A DNA stretch of 64,000 nucleotides from Trichoplusia ni (taxonomy: Eukaryota > Arthropoda > Insecta > Lepidoptera > Noctuidae). Below, in pieces: positions 40,451-51,900 of this stretch. Below the pieces are notes generated by a model. It did not search any database. It worked only from the letters and a program-made list of their open reading frames with translations, and had not been told where the DNA came from. Position numbers and translations under genes: made by a program. Location of the stretch: positions 1-64,000 of the forward strand of contig NC_039486.1 in the NCBI RefSeq assembly GCF_003590095.1, read 5' to 3'. Position 1 is the stretch's first letter. Each line of letters opens with the position of its first letter.

Positions 40451-43400
40451 AGACGAAATTCTCGATTTACGATTAATACATCCCATTTTCTCTAAAGATT
40501 GGATTTCGTTTTTAAACGATTCTCGTTGTGACATCTTGCCCAACATAGATAATGACGTCCTTAATTCACTAACTGTTAAATTGCCTTTAATTCTATTTGT
40601 TTTGGATTTACAATTTTCTTTAAACCGTAATATGTACGCCAAAACTCTTTGCATTTTATAAAGGTTAGAACAAGTAAGAAACAAATTGAAACTAGAATTA
40701 TCTTCGCTTTGTACAGTCAGACTAACCTTTGTTTCAGGTAGTATCGTATGTAACACCTTATGTACTGGCCATTCTTCCTCAGGTTGTGTCAAAAAAGGCG
40801 CACCATTCCACCACAATTTATTTCCTATTAGGTGTTGCGGTTGAACTCCTCGAGACGCAAGGTCAGCTGGATTGTCCTTCGTAGGTACATGCCGCCACTC
40901 ATATTTCGAGGTAAGTTCACGAATCTCCCCTATGCGGTTACACACGAAAGTTTTTAGTGTCTTTGGCTCTGAATTAATCCATCCTAAAACTATAGTCGAG
41001 TCAGTCCACAGCATACAACGAGAAATATCGAAACCTTTAAGACGTAACGACTGCATAACCTTAGTAAGTAGGCGAGCTCCCAATAAAGCGCCCATTAGCT
41101 CCAGCCGAGGTATTGTTAGCTCTGGCTTCAACGGGGCTACCTTTGCCTTGGCACAGAAAAGATGCACTGTAACGTTTCCTATCTTATTGACAGACCTAAG
41201 ATATAAACATGCACCGTAAGCTGCTTGCGAAGCATCTGAAAAACAATGTATTTCTATATTGATTGGAGCCTCACCAACAACGTGCCTAGGAACCTCTAAA
41301 GTTGATAAAAAATGCAGATTTGATAGAAACTCCTGCCATTCGTTAGAAATATTATTTGGAATAGGATCATCCCAGCCGTTTTTTAGCAACCACAATTTCT
41401 GAATCAACATTTTAGGAATGATTATAGTGGCCGACAAAAGTCCAAGAGGATCAAATAATTTTGACGAAGTCGACAAAATATTCCGTTTGGTCACCTTTGG
41501 AACACTCTCAAGTGTGGAACAAAACCGTAGAGTATCAGTTTGAGGAGACCATTTTAACCCTAAGACCGTAGATTCTTTACAGAAATCCTGGCTTTGATTA
41601 GTTATTGGAATATCATCGAAAATTTCCGGTACATTAGTACGAAATTTGCGCAACGGCAAGCAAGCTTCCGAAAGTTTACAGATCACTTCTTTCAAGTTCT
41701 GCTGTAACTCCTTCCGAGAATTTGAACCCGTATTCAAGTCGTCTACATAAAAATCGTGTTGAATAATATTCGCGACATCCGGGTTATTACATTCTTCTGC
41801 CAATTTTAGCAAACATCGCGTACTTAGGAATGGAGCCGAGGCTGTTCCATAAGTTATTGTATTCAGTTGCAGAACCTTTAGTGGCTGATCTACATTGTCC
41901 CTCCAAACTATTAACTGCAAGTGTCGCTGTGATTCATCCACTTCAATTTGCCGGTACATTTTCTCAATGTCACCAGTAACGACAAACGCATTTTGCCGGA
42001 AGCGCAACAGAATTGAAAATAAATCATCCTGCACCACCGGCCCTACGAGCTGAATGTCATTAAAAGACTTGCCACTGGTAGTTTTACACGACGCATCGAA
42101 AACTACGCGCAAACGTGTTGTCTCACTATGTTCACGTATCACAGCATGATGCGGCAGATAATAACCAAAGACAGGACGATTGATGGGTGATAAATGACCC
42201 AACCGTTCATATTCATGAATGAAATTCTTATACTCTTCCTTAAGAAGTGTTGATTTATTAAGTTTTTTCTCTATAGTAAAGAAACGACGTTTAGCTATAT
42301 TATAAGAATCACCCAAAGACCCTTCAGGTGACTCACTCAAAGGAATTTTTACTGAGAAACGGCCTTCTTTAGTACGTTTTGTATTTTCAAGAAAATGACC
42401 TTCACAGAAATGTTCTACCTTTGAGAAATATTTTTTAACTGGAGGTAGTTCCTCAATGTCCCAAAATCTAGACAACGAAGCTTCAATATTTTGTGAAAAA
42501 TGACAAGCTTTAATATGTGGTCCAGAACTCCTACCAGTCGGGCCGGAAATCAACCAGCCTAACTTAGATTCCTGAAGAGTAGGCTTATTTCGCCCGAGTC
42601 TTATCTGACGACCATGCACGATCTCCCAGAACACATCTACCCCCAGTAAGACATGAATATCGGAGGGACTGAAGAAACTCGGGTCAGCCAGCTCAATATC
42701 AGCAGGTAAATTTAGCTTCGAAGCGTTTATTTCAACACCAGGCAATTTACCTGTAATTTGTGGTATAACAAGACATGACACTGTCAACTGAAACGAATTA
42801 ATTCGAGAATTAATTCTAAAGTTACATTTCTGTGCAGTTGCATTTACATTTTTGTTAATACCCAATATATTTATAGGAGTAATCTCAGAGACAGGCAAAC
42901 TCAATTTTCTTATTAGAGTTTCTGATACAAAAGATGATTGACTCCCGCTATCTAGTAGCGCCTTAACGGTATAAGACTTCTTCGATTTTGGTTCTAAGAT
43001 TTCTAATTGAGCAGTACACAATAACACTTGGCAAGGCATTACGGCAGACAGAGACACATTTTTATTGTCACTGTCACCTTGAGAGCTACCTGGTAAATTA
43101 CTGAACTCATTATTTTTATCTGACAGTGCATGTAATAGTGTATTATGCTTTGAATTACAGTGCTGACAACCCTTCTTAAAGCAGCGAGTGGAACGATGGC
43201 CTGGCCGGAGACAGTTCGAGCACAGTTTAAATCTGGCTACTTCACTCGATCTCGTTTCCAGGCTCATATTTTTAAACTTGTCACACTCATGCAAGAAGTG
43301 ATCTTTATTACATATAACACATGACTTACTACCTTTCTTTTCATTTGACGCAACAAAAGATTTAGTGACTTTATGTTCTTTGCCGTGAGAAGTTTTTTCA

Positions 43401-44344
43401 AACTTAGAAGTATCAACCTTATTGAATTCTACAGTTTCCAAAACATCCGCACGATTACGTAGAAATGTATAAAAATCATTAAGAGTAGGCGACTCATACA
43501 GAGAATTCCTGTGCTCTTCCCATTTGCGACATGTGGCGCCATCTAGTTTACTTGTCATCATAAAAATAATCAACGTATCCCACGCATCAGTTGGTTCATT
43601 TAAAGTACTAAGAGCTCGTAAATTTCGAGTGAAATAATCAATCATATAACGCAATGCTTTGTGAGATTCCTTTGCAAGAGATTGAAACGAAAATAACGCT
43701 TTTAAATGATTATTAATCAAAAGTCTAGTATTATTATACCTGTTGCAAAGAAGCTCCCAAGCTACCTTATAGTTTTGAGCCGAAAAGGAAATTGATTTAA
43801 TAACGACAGTGGCGCCCCCTTCCAACGACGAACGTAAATAATGGAACTTATTTATGTCGGGAATACACTCATTCTCATTTATTAATGAATTAAACGTATC
43901 GCGGTATTCCAACCACTTTAATGCATCTCCATCGAAATGAGGCAAATCTATAGTTGGCAATTTTACATTATTGAATAATTTGGACGACTTGGTAGAATTA
44001 TTATCTTCAAAGTTATTTTCATTCTCCTTATGCGCCTTCGAATAACGTTGAATATAGTCCTGCGCTTGAGCAATTAATGAACAAAATTTGTCTTCTATTA
44101 CTTCTCTCTCGCTGACCTGTTGTTCAGGATCGGAAGATAATGATTCTATATTGCCCTGAACCTCGTCAAATTGCGATAATAACGATTGAAGTCTAGTTAA
44201 CTTCAACTGAAGTTCGTCAACTTGAATTTTACTAACGACCTTAAGGTCAATAACTTGAACATTATTCAAGTATTTTGAAAAAGTAGTAATTCTCGCTTTA
44301 ATCGTACCGCGAATATGAATTAAAGCCTTTAAATCGTCTGCCAT
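40301..44344 (-). CDS. BEL/Pao Gag-Pol polyprotein, right arm (truncated, antisense tail)
   Basis: 1347 residues, the first about 1300 nearly identical to the left-arm protein: Gag, zinc knuckles, protease DSG, RT YVDD and RNase H. It ends before the integrase zinc-binding region, at KSRISSL. The final 46 or so residues are not a family sequence: they are the antisense translation of the element's own pol, because the DNA folds back on itself there. One visible protein difference from the left arm is VEINA for VEINT. Integrase is absent. Confidence 0.92.
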   Translation of the reverse strand: MADDLKALIHIRGTIKARITTFSKYLNNVQVIDLKVVSKIQVDELQLKLTRLQSLLSQFDEVQGNIESLSSDPEQQVSEREVIEDKFCSLIAQAQDYIQRYSKAHKENENNFEDNNSTKSSKLFNNVKLPTIDLPHFDGDALKWLEYRDTFNSLINENECIPDINKFHYLRSSLEGGATVVIKSISFSAQNYKVAWELLCNRYNNTRLLINNHLKALFSFQSLAKESHKALRYMIDYFTRNLRALSTLNEPTDAWDTLIIFMMTSKLDGATCRKWEEHRNSLYESPTLNDFYTFLRNRADVLETVEFNKVDTSKFEKTSHGKEHKVTKSFVASNEKKGSKSCVICNKDHFLHECDKFKNMSLETRSSEVARFKLCSNCLRPGHRSTRCFKKGCQHCNSKHNTLLHALSDKNNEFSNLPGSSQGDSDNKNVSLSAVMPCQVLLCTAQLEILEPKSKKSYTVKALLDSGSQSSFVSETLIRKLSLPVSEITPINILGINKNVNATAQKCNFRINSRINSFQLTVSCLVIPQITGKLPGVEINASKLNLPADIELADPSFFSPSDIHVLLGVDVFWEIVHGRQIRLGRNKPTLQESKLGWLISGPTGRSSGPHIKACHFSQNIEASLSRFWDIEELPPVKKYFSKVEHFCEGHFLENTKRTKEGRFSVKIPLSESPEGSLGDSYNIAKRRFFTIEKKLNKSTLLKEEYKNFIHEYERLGHLSPINRPVFGYYLPHHAVIREHSETTRLRVVFDASCKTTSGKSFNDIQLVGPVVQDDLFSILLRFRQNAFVVTGDIEKMYRQIEVDESQRHLQLIVWRDNVDQPLKVLQLNTITYGTASAPFLSTRCLLKLAEECNNPDVANIIQHDFYVDDLNTGSNSRKELQQNLKEVICKLSEACLPLRKFRTNVPEIFDDIPITNQSQDFCKESTVLGLKWSPQTDTLRFCSTLESVPKVTKRNILSTSSKLFDPLGLLSATIIIPKMLIQKLWLLKNGWDDPIPNNISNEWQEFLSNLHFLSTLEVPRHVVGEAPINIEIHCFSDASQAAYGACLYLRSVNKIGNVTVHLFCAKAKVAPLKPELTIPRLELMGALLGARLLTKVMQSLRLKGFDISRCMLWTDSTIVLGWINSEPKTLKTFVCNRIGEIRELTSKYEWRHVPTKDNPADLASRGVQPQHLIGNKLWWNGAPFLTQPEEEWPVHKVLHTILPETKVSLTVQSEDNSSFNLFLTCSNLYKMQRVLAYILRFKENCKSKTNRIKGNLTVSELRTSLSMLGKMSQRESFKNEIQSLEKMGCINRKSRISSLNDSRCDILPNIDNDVLNSLTVKLPLILFVLDLQFSLNRNMYAKTLCIL

Positions 44345-45148
44345 AGTTATAAGTTAAATACCCTAACGTAACTTCTAGCGAATAACGCGTTATGCAGAAC
44401 ACAGCAATATGAAAAAAGCCAAACCGTGCACACCGCTATAGCTATGTAAAGCGGGTCAACGACCGCAAACTGCCCGCCAGCTGATCCCGGCGCCGCGATG
44501 ACGTAGCGAAGCTCAGCGTACTTGTGCACCGGACAGGCTGATCCGTCTCGTGGCTCGTAGATTCTGGTGGCTGTCGCAGTGCCGGCAGCTGAAATAGTCG
44601 GCATATGCCTTTAAACTAACTGCTTAGCGCATTCGTGCGTATATCCTTATTATTCAAAGCAACCGTCTGCAATCCGAATAGCTAACGCTGTCACTAGCTG
44701 TATATAGATGCATAAACAAACCCAAGCTAGCGAGCAATATGACTACGAATGCAGGTTATGTATGATAAATGACTCAACTAATTCCTAAGAATTATCGAGC
44801 AGAACCATAACACATATAAGGTATATTTGCAGACAGACAATACGTGCAGACAAGCCTGAAATCTGTGTGCAAAACCATTATATTCGCATGCAAAGCGAGG
44901 CAAGTTGAACTCGGAATTATAAAATAAATTTTACGAATTTTAATTTGAATTATAAGGAAAAAAATGGCTACTTCCTTGAACGAGCTCCAATGCAGCGATC
45001 GCAGGTATATTGTACACCGTCACAATAACTGCCCGTCGCGCTTGCGGTGCAATGGCCGCCAAGCGAACAGAGACGTCGTTTCGTCGCGACGATACAATAC
45101 TCGTCGATTTCTCGGATATATCTTCGCGATCACGTCGGGGTCACCAAA
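44345..45148 (-). other. Leader and PBS, right arm
   Basis: Reverse complement of the left-arm leader (34354-35157) with at least three substitutions in the stretch corresponding to 34790-34850. It contains the same short upstream frame starting MPTISAAGTATATRIY (44604-44347), which may be leader translation or chance. Confidence 0.8.
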
Positions 45149-45371
45149 TGTTTATTACGTTATTAAGTTAAAACGAGTAAACTGCAAAAATGTCTTTATT
45201 ATTGCCTTGTATTACATTTTTGCCTTGTATTACATTTTTGATTTATTTGACGCGTGAAATGTCACCGCGTCGGTGAGTGAACTCGTACTGGCCGTCTGGT
45301 TCGGCGCTGTCGTCACTGCCTCCGCGCTCCCGGACCCCGCACCCCCGCTGTGGTCTTGTGCGTTGTCAACA
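45149..45371 (-). repeat. BEL/Pao LTR, right outer end
   Basis: 223 bp on the minus strand, starting TGTTGACAAC at 45371. It has G at the first diagnostic site like LTR 1, but A (GTAATAAACA) at a second site where LTR 1 and LTR 2 both have G. Confidence 0.92.
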
Positions 45372-45376
45372 CAATG
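45372..45376 (+). repeat. Right target-site duplication CAATG
   Basis: Direct copy of 33851-33855. Removing the composite and one CAATG would give the inferred empty site CTATCACAATGACTTTATT. Confidence 0.85.
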
Positions 45377-47586
45377 ACTTTATTAACATTCGCAGAAAAC
45401 CACCACTCCATTTTTCAATCGTTAGAATACGACCTACACAAACTATTTATTAAGATACGTACATTCTGAACAGACAGCGAAACAACAGTTAGATCCTTGT
45501 TTTTTTATACAGACATTGTAATGTATGTAGCTATATACTAATTAAATCCCGCAGCTTCGTCCGCGTGGATGTTGGTTACCTCTGTAAACATATATTATGT
45601 TTATCTAGGGTATAGACAATTCAATATTCAAAATTCTTCATACATACCTATGTTCCCAAATAAATAATTTTGAAGTTTGACCTAGAAACCTAATGTCAAA
45701 GATGTCTTGAATAGCTTCATATCGCTTTATGCATTAGTAGAGTTTCATCTTAAAAAACTTTTGAATAGGTTACACAAGTTTCAATTTTTGTTTAGGAGAT
45801 TTCTAATTCTTTTTAGGAGAATAGCAATAACTTCAACCAGAAAAGTAGCCATAGTCGTTTCTTTACATAATTTATTTTTAATTAAAAAGCTATATGGTAA
45901 GAGGCCGCGGGACGCTCGGTCAGTAGGACGCGCTACCCAGAGGTTGTGTCGCACGCCGCAGCTGATTCCAGAAGTTTTTTGGTAAAAACCGTTATTTTGC
46001 ACAATCTCACCCTTCCGAGTTTGAAATTTCAATATCCTGACGAACAATAGGTGCGTTAGCATCGCATTTTTTTGTAATCGTACATTTTTAAAAAATGTGG
46101 GGTAATGCATTTTTTATTATAAAAATAGTGGCAGCGGCGGAGACGTTATTCCTTCCCACGGCCGGGAAATGGGTCATGCATTGTTCCGTTCTCCGTTTTT
46201 GCGCTAAAAAAGAGATTTCGCAGCTCGGCGGGACCTGTCGCCTCCCGCCGGGCCCCCCCGCGCACCCCTCGCGCTCCTTGCACCCCTCTGACACACATTT
46301 TTGGGGTAAAAAATGTAAAAATGACGACGCAGCTTGCGATCAAGTTTTCTCAGGAGTATGTAACGAACGGTTTTTTATTTGCCGATAAATCTAATAGCGG
46401 CTTGTAGTACAGGAGGCGGCGGCTGAAGGGTTGTCGGCGCACCGGGACATCTGTCGCGACACAGATTACAACATTTCAAATAAATTTGAAGTACGCCTCG
46501 GGGCTCGGGCGGGAGGAGGCCGGGAGGCTGGACGTCAGCCGGGGGCGGAGGGCAATAAAATGATTAGGTAAACAAAACGAAGGCTGCGGGCTGTTTACAC
46601 TGCAAACGCGGGGAGAGAGCCGCGGGGGCGGGCGGGCGGGCCGGCGGGGGGGAGGGGGGTGCGCGCCGAGATTACCTCCGTTTTAACGCGCGAAAGATTT
46701 CAAAGGCGACCGGCCACTTCACAAATAATCCATCAACATCTCGTCGCGACCCTTTAAAAGGCCACTCGGGCCCGACGAGGGCGCAAATTCGATTCTGCTG
46801 TAGATTGGAGTGCATATTCAGCTAACGAGGTTTACTGGGTGCCGCTCCCGCGCCCCCGGTCCGCACTTCTAAGTGCTGAAGCGTCTTACCTTATCTCTAT
46901 AAGGAGTGCTCTACAGCATGAAGGGCGTTACATCACTCACACCGCTGCACAGTCGGTGCTGTCAGTCTGGCACACCTGCATCATCAATAATTCCGACCAT
47001 TGTCAGGCTTTATTATACGCCATCATACAAATTATTGAAAGCCCATGCATATCGTATTACTCGCGTGTTAGCTAACGGCACCCCCCTCCCTCCCCGCTAC
47101 CCCCTCGCCGCCGTGGCTCTGCCGCTGCTCCTACACGCGTGTTATTGTTTGAGTGGCTGCGATCAGCGCGGGTCATGTGGCGGCCGTGACCCGGGTGGCG
47201 CGACTCTTGCAATTAACTCGCGATGCTATCTCCCGCGGTCACCGAGCCCGTCAGCGACACATCGCGCTGCACTCACACGCTCGCTGCCCGCACCCGCACC
47301 CGCACCGGGACCGGCTACCGCGCACTCATAGCGTTCCTCTACCATGGAATCAGCTCCGGAACGCTATTTCTTCCTGACTACTACCACTACTTGACTTAGG
47401 CGCATTCATCGTCTATAATTAAAGAAGACTCCCTCTCGATGATCTCACTGACGTCTTAGGTCGAAAGTAAACATTCGTAATTTGATTTGTTTAAAAAAAC
47501 TTTATCTACTTTGTTTTGTTTATATTCACGAATCTGTAAATAGCTTTAGAGTTATGAAATAGAAGTTAAGTGTCTTATATTAAGTA

Positions 47587-47737
47587 TTCAAAGTCACCAA
47601 CCGCCCCGCTGCCGCACAACAACTATAACTATTTAGCTGCGGAGGTACAGAGGACTAAGACAGTGGTCACTCATACGATATTCAATGAAATTAAATAATT
47701 AAGGGAGCAACTTTGTTTATACTTGAACATTTGTAAC
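47587..47737 (-). repeat. 150-bp dispersed repeat, copy 2
   Basis: Inverted partner of 23620-23770, nearly identical. Its flanks differ, so the similarity is confined to this block. Confidence 0.85.
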
Positions 47738-47948
47738 TATTAATGTATTTAATTTTATAGGGTTGATACCATGTGTACCAAAAACCATCGAAAATAGAAG
47801 TTATTCAATTCAATTCAATATATATTTATTTCGGACATAATTTTATCCATATTTTTGTTATTAATTACAATGACTTATGAACTATGTTAGTACGTTATTA
47901 CATAACTTTTTTTGTAGGGTTGGTTATAGTTTTATATAGATCCCTACT

Positions 47949-48165
47949 TCCCTACTAATATTATAAATGCGGAAGTTACTCTGTCTATCTATCTGTCTGT
48001 TACGCTTTCACGTCAAAACGTTGAACTGATTTTAATGAAATTTGGTACAAAGATAGAGTTGACCTTGAGAAAGAACATAGGATAGTTTTTGCCCCGGATT
48101 TTGGAAGAGTTCTCTTGGAAACGCGATATAACCGACCTCGACGCGGGCGAAGTTTCGTACTGAAC
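47949..48165 (+). mobile_element. Non-autonomous Helitron-like element, second family
   Basis: It begins TCCCTACTAATATTATAAAT and carries TCTGTCTGTTACGCTTTCAC and ATTTTAATGAAATTTGGTAC. The 3' part has GACGCGGGCGAAG, a decayed terminal hairpin, but the final CTAG is lost. Confidence 0.65.
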
Positions 48166-48246
48166 CCGCTGGTGACATACTCTTACCCGAGAGTGCCAGC
48201 AGGCTCTACGACAGCCGTTATAAATACTATTTACTTTCAATAATGT

Positions 48247-48340
48247 TTTTGGTTAAATGTTTAAGAAAATAGGAATAATTACAAATTTAATCCAATTGAC
48301 ATTCATTCATTGGACATTGTAAATAGCAGAATCGGGGCCC
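48247..48340 (-). mobile_element. Foldback MITE, copy 3 (half element)
   Basis: Matches the terminal half of the elements at 9828 and 20231, ending with AGCAGAATCGGGGCCC. The other half is missing. Confidence 0.6.
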
Positions 48341-48364
48341 CGAGGCGATTGTAATTATCTCGGT

Positions 48365-48640
48365 ACACAGATAATCTAGAGCCTGAGAAAGGACATAGGT
48401 TGTCCTAAACTAGATATTATAATTATGGTTGTAAGGGGGGGGGGGCAATGGGGGTCTTTTTTCAATTGACTATGATTTTCAAATATGGCTGAACTATGTT
48501 TTATTTAAATAATTAAGTATGTGCACAGCGGTTTTTGGGTATTTTGATTTTAAGTTTAACGGATAATTTTATCCCAGTATTAGGTATAAAAAACTGAAAG
48601 TAAAATAAACTGAAGTCCACGCAGCCGGAGTCGCGGGCTA
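48365..48640 (+). mobile_element. Degenerate Helitron-like copy
   Basis: GAGCCTGAGAAAGGACATAGG resembles the body of the element at 47949. The 3' end CCACGCAGCCGGAGTCGCGGGC resembles the Helitron terminal hairpin. A G-run near 48436 interrupts it. Confidence 0.35.
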
Positions 48641-48772
48641 TGTGCTCGCGGTCCCAATATTAACGTGATTCCTAAGTTCCTTTGAAATTTATATAAATAT
48701 GTATAAATCTTTTGAGTACAAACTTCAATTAAAATGACGTAAAGATTTTAATGTTTTTGAATATATTAAATA

Positions 48773-48960
48773 CTAGTTGTTGCCCGCGACTTCGTCCGCG
48801 TGGTTAGAAGATCTAGAACCGTTTTCAGAAGCCCTAAAAAATTAATAATTTTCCCCGTTTTTAACATCCTATTATATAAACCCTATTATATAGCATCACT
48901 ATAGTCTTCCTTGATAAATGGTTTATTCAACACAAAAATATTAGCACGTTCAAACATTAG
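48773..48960 (-). mobile_element. Lep1-like Helitron, reverse orientation
   Basis: On the minus strand it ends CGCGGACGAAGTCGCGGGCA, ACAA, CTAG, the same terminal hairpin and CTAG as the copy at 27182-27407. Body similarity (TTGTGTTGAATAAACC) persists to about 48960. Confidence 0.6.
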
Positions 48961-51900
48961 AGATATAGTCATAGATTTACTTTTTAATTACAAGATGAAT
49001 TAACCGCTAAAGCACTTAAGCAAGAGTTATTTTGTGTGGTTTCATCTTGAGCGCTTAAACAGAACTCGGCAAACGGTTTATGCTATGAGATGTTGTATCA
49101 AACTAATCTCGTTTATTTCAATATTACTTTTACATGAATTTAAACATTTAGCTGAGCGACAGTTTGACTGCTTAAATAAATATAATATCCATGTGGAGCA
49201 TGATGATCTCAGACAAGGGGAGGATGAAATCAAATTTCATAAACATTTAATTGGGATTCAGTTTGAAACTATCGAAACTTTGTTACACATTTTTTGGTGT
49301 GTTTTACCATAGAATGCACTTAATTAGTGTAAGTGTGATAAGCGTTATATTACATTTATCTTAAATGTATGATTGCACTGTGTGTCTGTTGTTTTCTTTG
49401 TGGTTGAGTGTATGAGTCTTGAGCGCTCAATGTTTAATAGTATGTTTTTTGAACGCGCAACGTTTCGCTGTGTATTCAGGTCATACTTTACGTAAATTAG
49501 AAATATCTAAAGTGCAATTATTATGCAATTACTATAACAATATATTTGTTTAAGATATTTTATGTTTTCGTGCTGAGAGTTCGAGAGATCCAGGTTTCGA
49601 CGTCGAGAGGTATCGAGAGGTAGTGACAGGCAGAGAAGAGCCCGAGTAGGCTCGCAGCTGTGTATTGTAGGCGCGGCGCGGTACAAGCGCTGCTGACAAT
49701 GGTGAACAGTAATCGAATCAAAGTCGTTAATCGCACAAGCTCGAATAATCGGGCCGCGGCCGTCGACCGCGATTATTAATCGAAAGACGAAGCGCGGGCG
49801 CCGGGGGGGCGCGGGCCGGGGCTCGGTCACGAGCGGCCTACGAATGCCCAACATCCGAGATTTGAATACTAGATAATTAATATCGCTTTATTAGCGGTGG
49901 AAATATCGATTTATGAAGATATTATCCGCTTTGTGGTCGCCGGCCGTGCGGATGCCGCGTCAATCAATTACTGTCGGCTGGACTCCCGGCCCCCGGCCGC
50001 CGCCGCGCCGCTCGGCACAGCTCCGCCAGCGCGACCTGCTGCTGCTGCTCACGCATGCAGGACCAGTGCTCGCTGTGCTAGACAAGCTGCGTCGTCCGCA
50101 CGCGGCTCACTTTAATTTGTTATCTTAATTTATTAATCGGTCGCAGTCGCCGTCCCGCACCCCGCGCTCTTCTCGCTACCTCTGCATAGCACTGACGTCA
50201 CGCAGCGTACAAAAACCTGCGCACACGCAGGACTCAATACTAGTTTTGTATTTATAACAGAGGCCTGCAGTATTGATCGTGCACTAGTAAAGAGATGCGC
50301 ATGCGCCGCGGCTACTATCCCGCGTCACCCGACTCCGTCACAGATATAACATTTTGTAGGAGGTCCTTGTATAAGTTGAATGATACATTGTCTGCGGTGG
50401 TAATTAAACATGGTAGGTAATTTGCTCATCAGTGTGTAGCTAGGGGGTGCTAATGAACATACTTTATTTAAACTATACGCTAAATAATTAACTTATACTC
50501 AATAATATTGCAATAGCCAATACGCCGGCTAGTAGTTTGGCCACCTCTGCACCTCACAGCGGCATCACAACAGTGGGCTGCGCCCGCGCCGCTGTCATGC
50601 GCCGCACAAACAAAGCGCTCACAGAGCTGCGCTCGCGCACCTATTACCGGCGTGAGTCTGCGTTTTATAAGTAACCAATATTTTATCTCAATTATCTCGT
50701 GTAATAGAGTTCTGTGAAGCCGATGTGAATATCTTGTTGGAAATCATGTCTTAGAAACTCCAGCGCACTTTACTGGATCACATTGGGGAGATAACGAGCC
50801 AATAGCGTCACAAGTGTTTGCGTGAGTCTAGTTGGAAGCCATCTTCAGGTACAATGCTGGCACACTGCACTTATAAGGATAAGTTCTATATTCCGAAGTC
50901 TTATAAGACAGTGTCGCTAATAAGAGCGACATTTCGTAGCAGTCTCGTAGCGCGCGTTGATGTCGTATACAGTGAGCTGCGCACGCGCACTCCTCACCCA
51001 CGCACAGCTAAAAAGCCGCAGTAGTATTGGAATACATCTCAGTTCACAGCACGGCTGCACTAGGAGCGCGACGTTTCAGTAGTCACGAGTTACAAACTCG
51101 TCTCTTCTCACTTCTCGCAAAAAGGATTTAGCTAATTGCTTCCGTAAAATTAAGCTCACATTGATGTCATCGCCAGCAAAAAACTAAAATATGTATAATG
51201 CTGGAAGTTATTAAATGAGTTTTATCGGAATTAGAGTGGGCTCCTATAAGATGTTGCGTGGTATGTGCTGCACGCAGTCTTGTAGGACCAGAGGAGGCGC
51301 AATATTATAATACTAATGTGAAATTAAGACAATTGTCATGTCTACAAAATAAAAACGTTCTGTTTCTAGGATATTATAATAAAATTTGATCGTAATTAAG
51401 GAAACTGGGACACATGGACCTTTCCGAGTCCTTTACTATATAAGTACAGGCGTATGTCCTATCAGAATATGCATTTCACCATGTTTCATGTATTGTATCA
51501 TGTTTGTTGTAATTAGCAGCGCTCAATGCGGCGCGGGCGCCGCGACACCCGCCTAACTGTACTGGTGCAGTTAGACCGGCGGGCGAGCGCGGGGAGGGGG
51601 GGGGGGGCGAGTCGGGTGACACCGAGCCGTCACGGGCTGCGGGATGCCCAGCACGGGCTCTGCACACGCATACACACGGCGACACGCAATGAAATGCAGG
51701 ACTATGCTTTACAAGTTCATACTTACTAAAAAATAGGTATATGCCTAATGACGCAGATTGTTAAACCCGCGGCCTCCCGCCGGCTCAGCCGACAGTCGCG
51801 ATGATCGCGCGCTACCTAATTAGCTGCATACTATACGGAGCTCGTGTCGGCGGTCACTGTTCACACTCACCGTCCGTCACAACACAAGGCGGGTGTTGTT

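Larger units (their letters stand above)
33856..45371. mobile_element. Palindromic BEL/Pao LTR retrotransposon composite (11,516 bp)
   Basis: In order: LTR (33856-34078), poly(T) linker, LTR (34131-34353), PBS and leader, gag-pro-RT-RNaseH-partial integrase on plus (to 39710), truncated LTR on minus (39711-39864), integrase C-terminus on minus (to about 40194), short pol piece on plus (about 40195-40450), then pol-RT-pro-gag, leader, PBS and LTR all on minus (to 45371). Both outer termini are the LTR 5' end. One CAATG duplication flanks the whole. The arms differ at only a handful of positions (for example VEINT versus VEINA), so formation is recent. No intact integrase core survives; any further movement would need outside enzyme. 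Confidence 0.9.

Noticed and set aside
35158..44344. Two independent BEL/Pao insertions in opposite orientation
   Set aside because: Each would need its own LTR pair and target duplication. Only one CAATG duplication surrounds the whole, and neither arm has a complete 3' half.
49034..49312. 92-residue plus-strand frame
   Set aside because: No recognisable domain and no supporting promoter or splice context; expected by chance in AT-rich DNA.
50290..50310. TGCGCATGCGCC palindromes (also near 20980 and 54484) as NRF1/ewg-type promoter sites
   Set aside because: Few and scattered in GC-rich DNA with no linked transcript start; not enough to call promoters.
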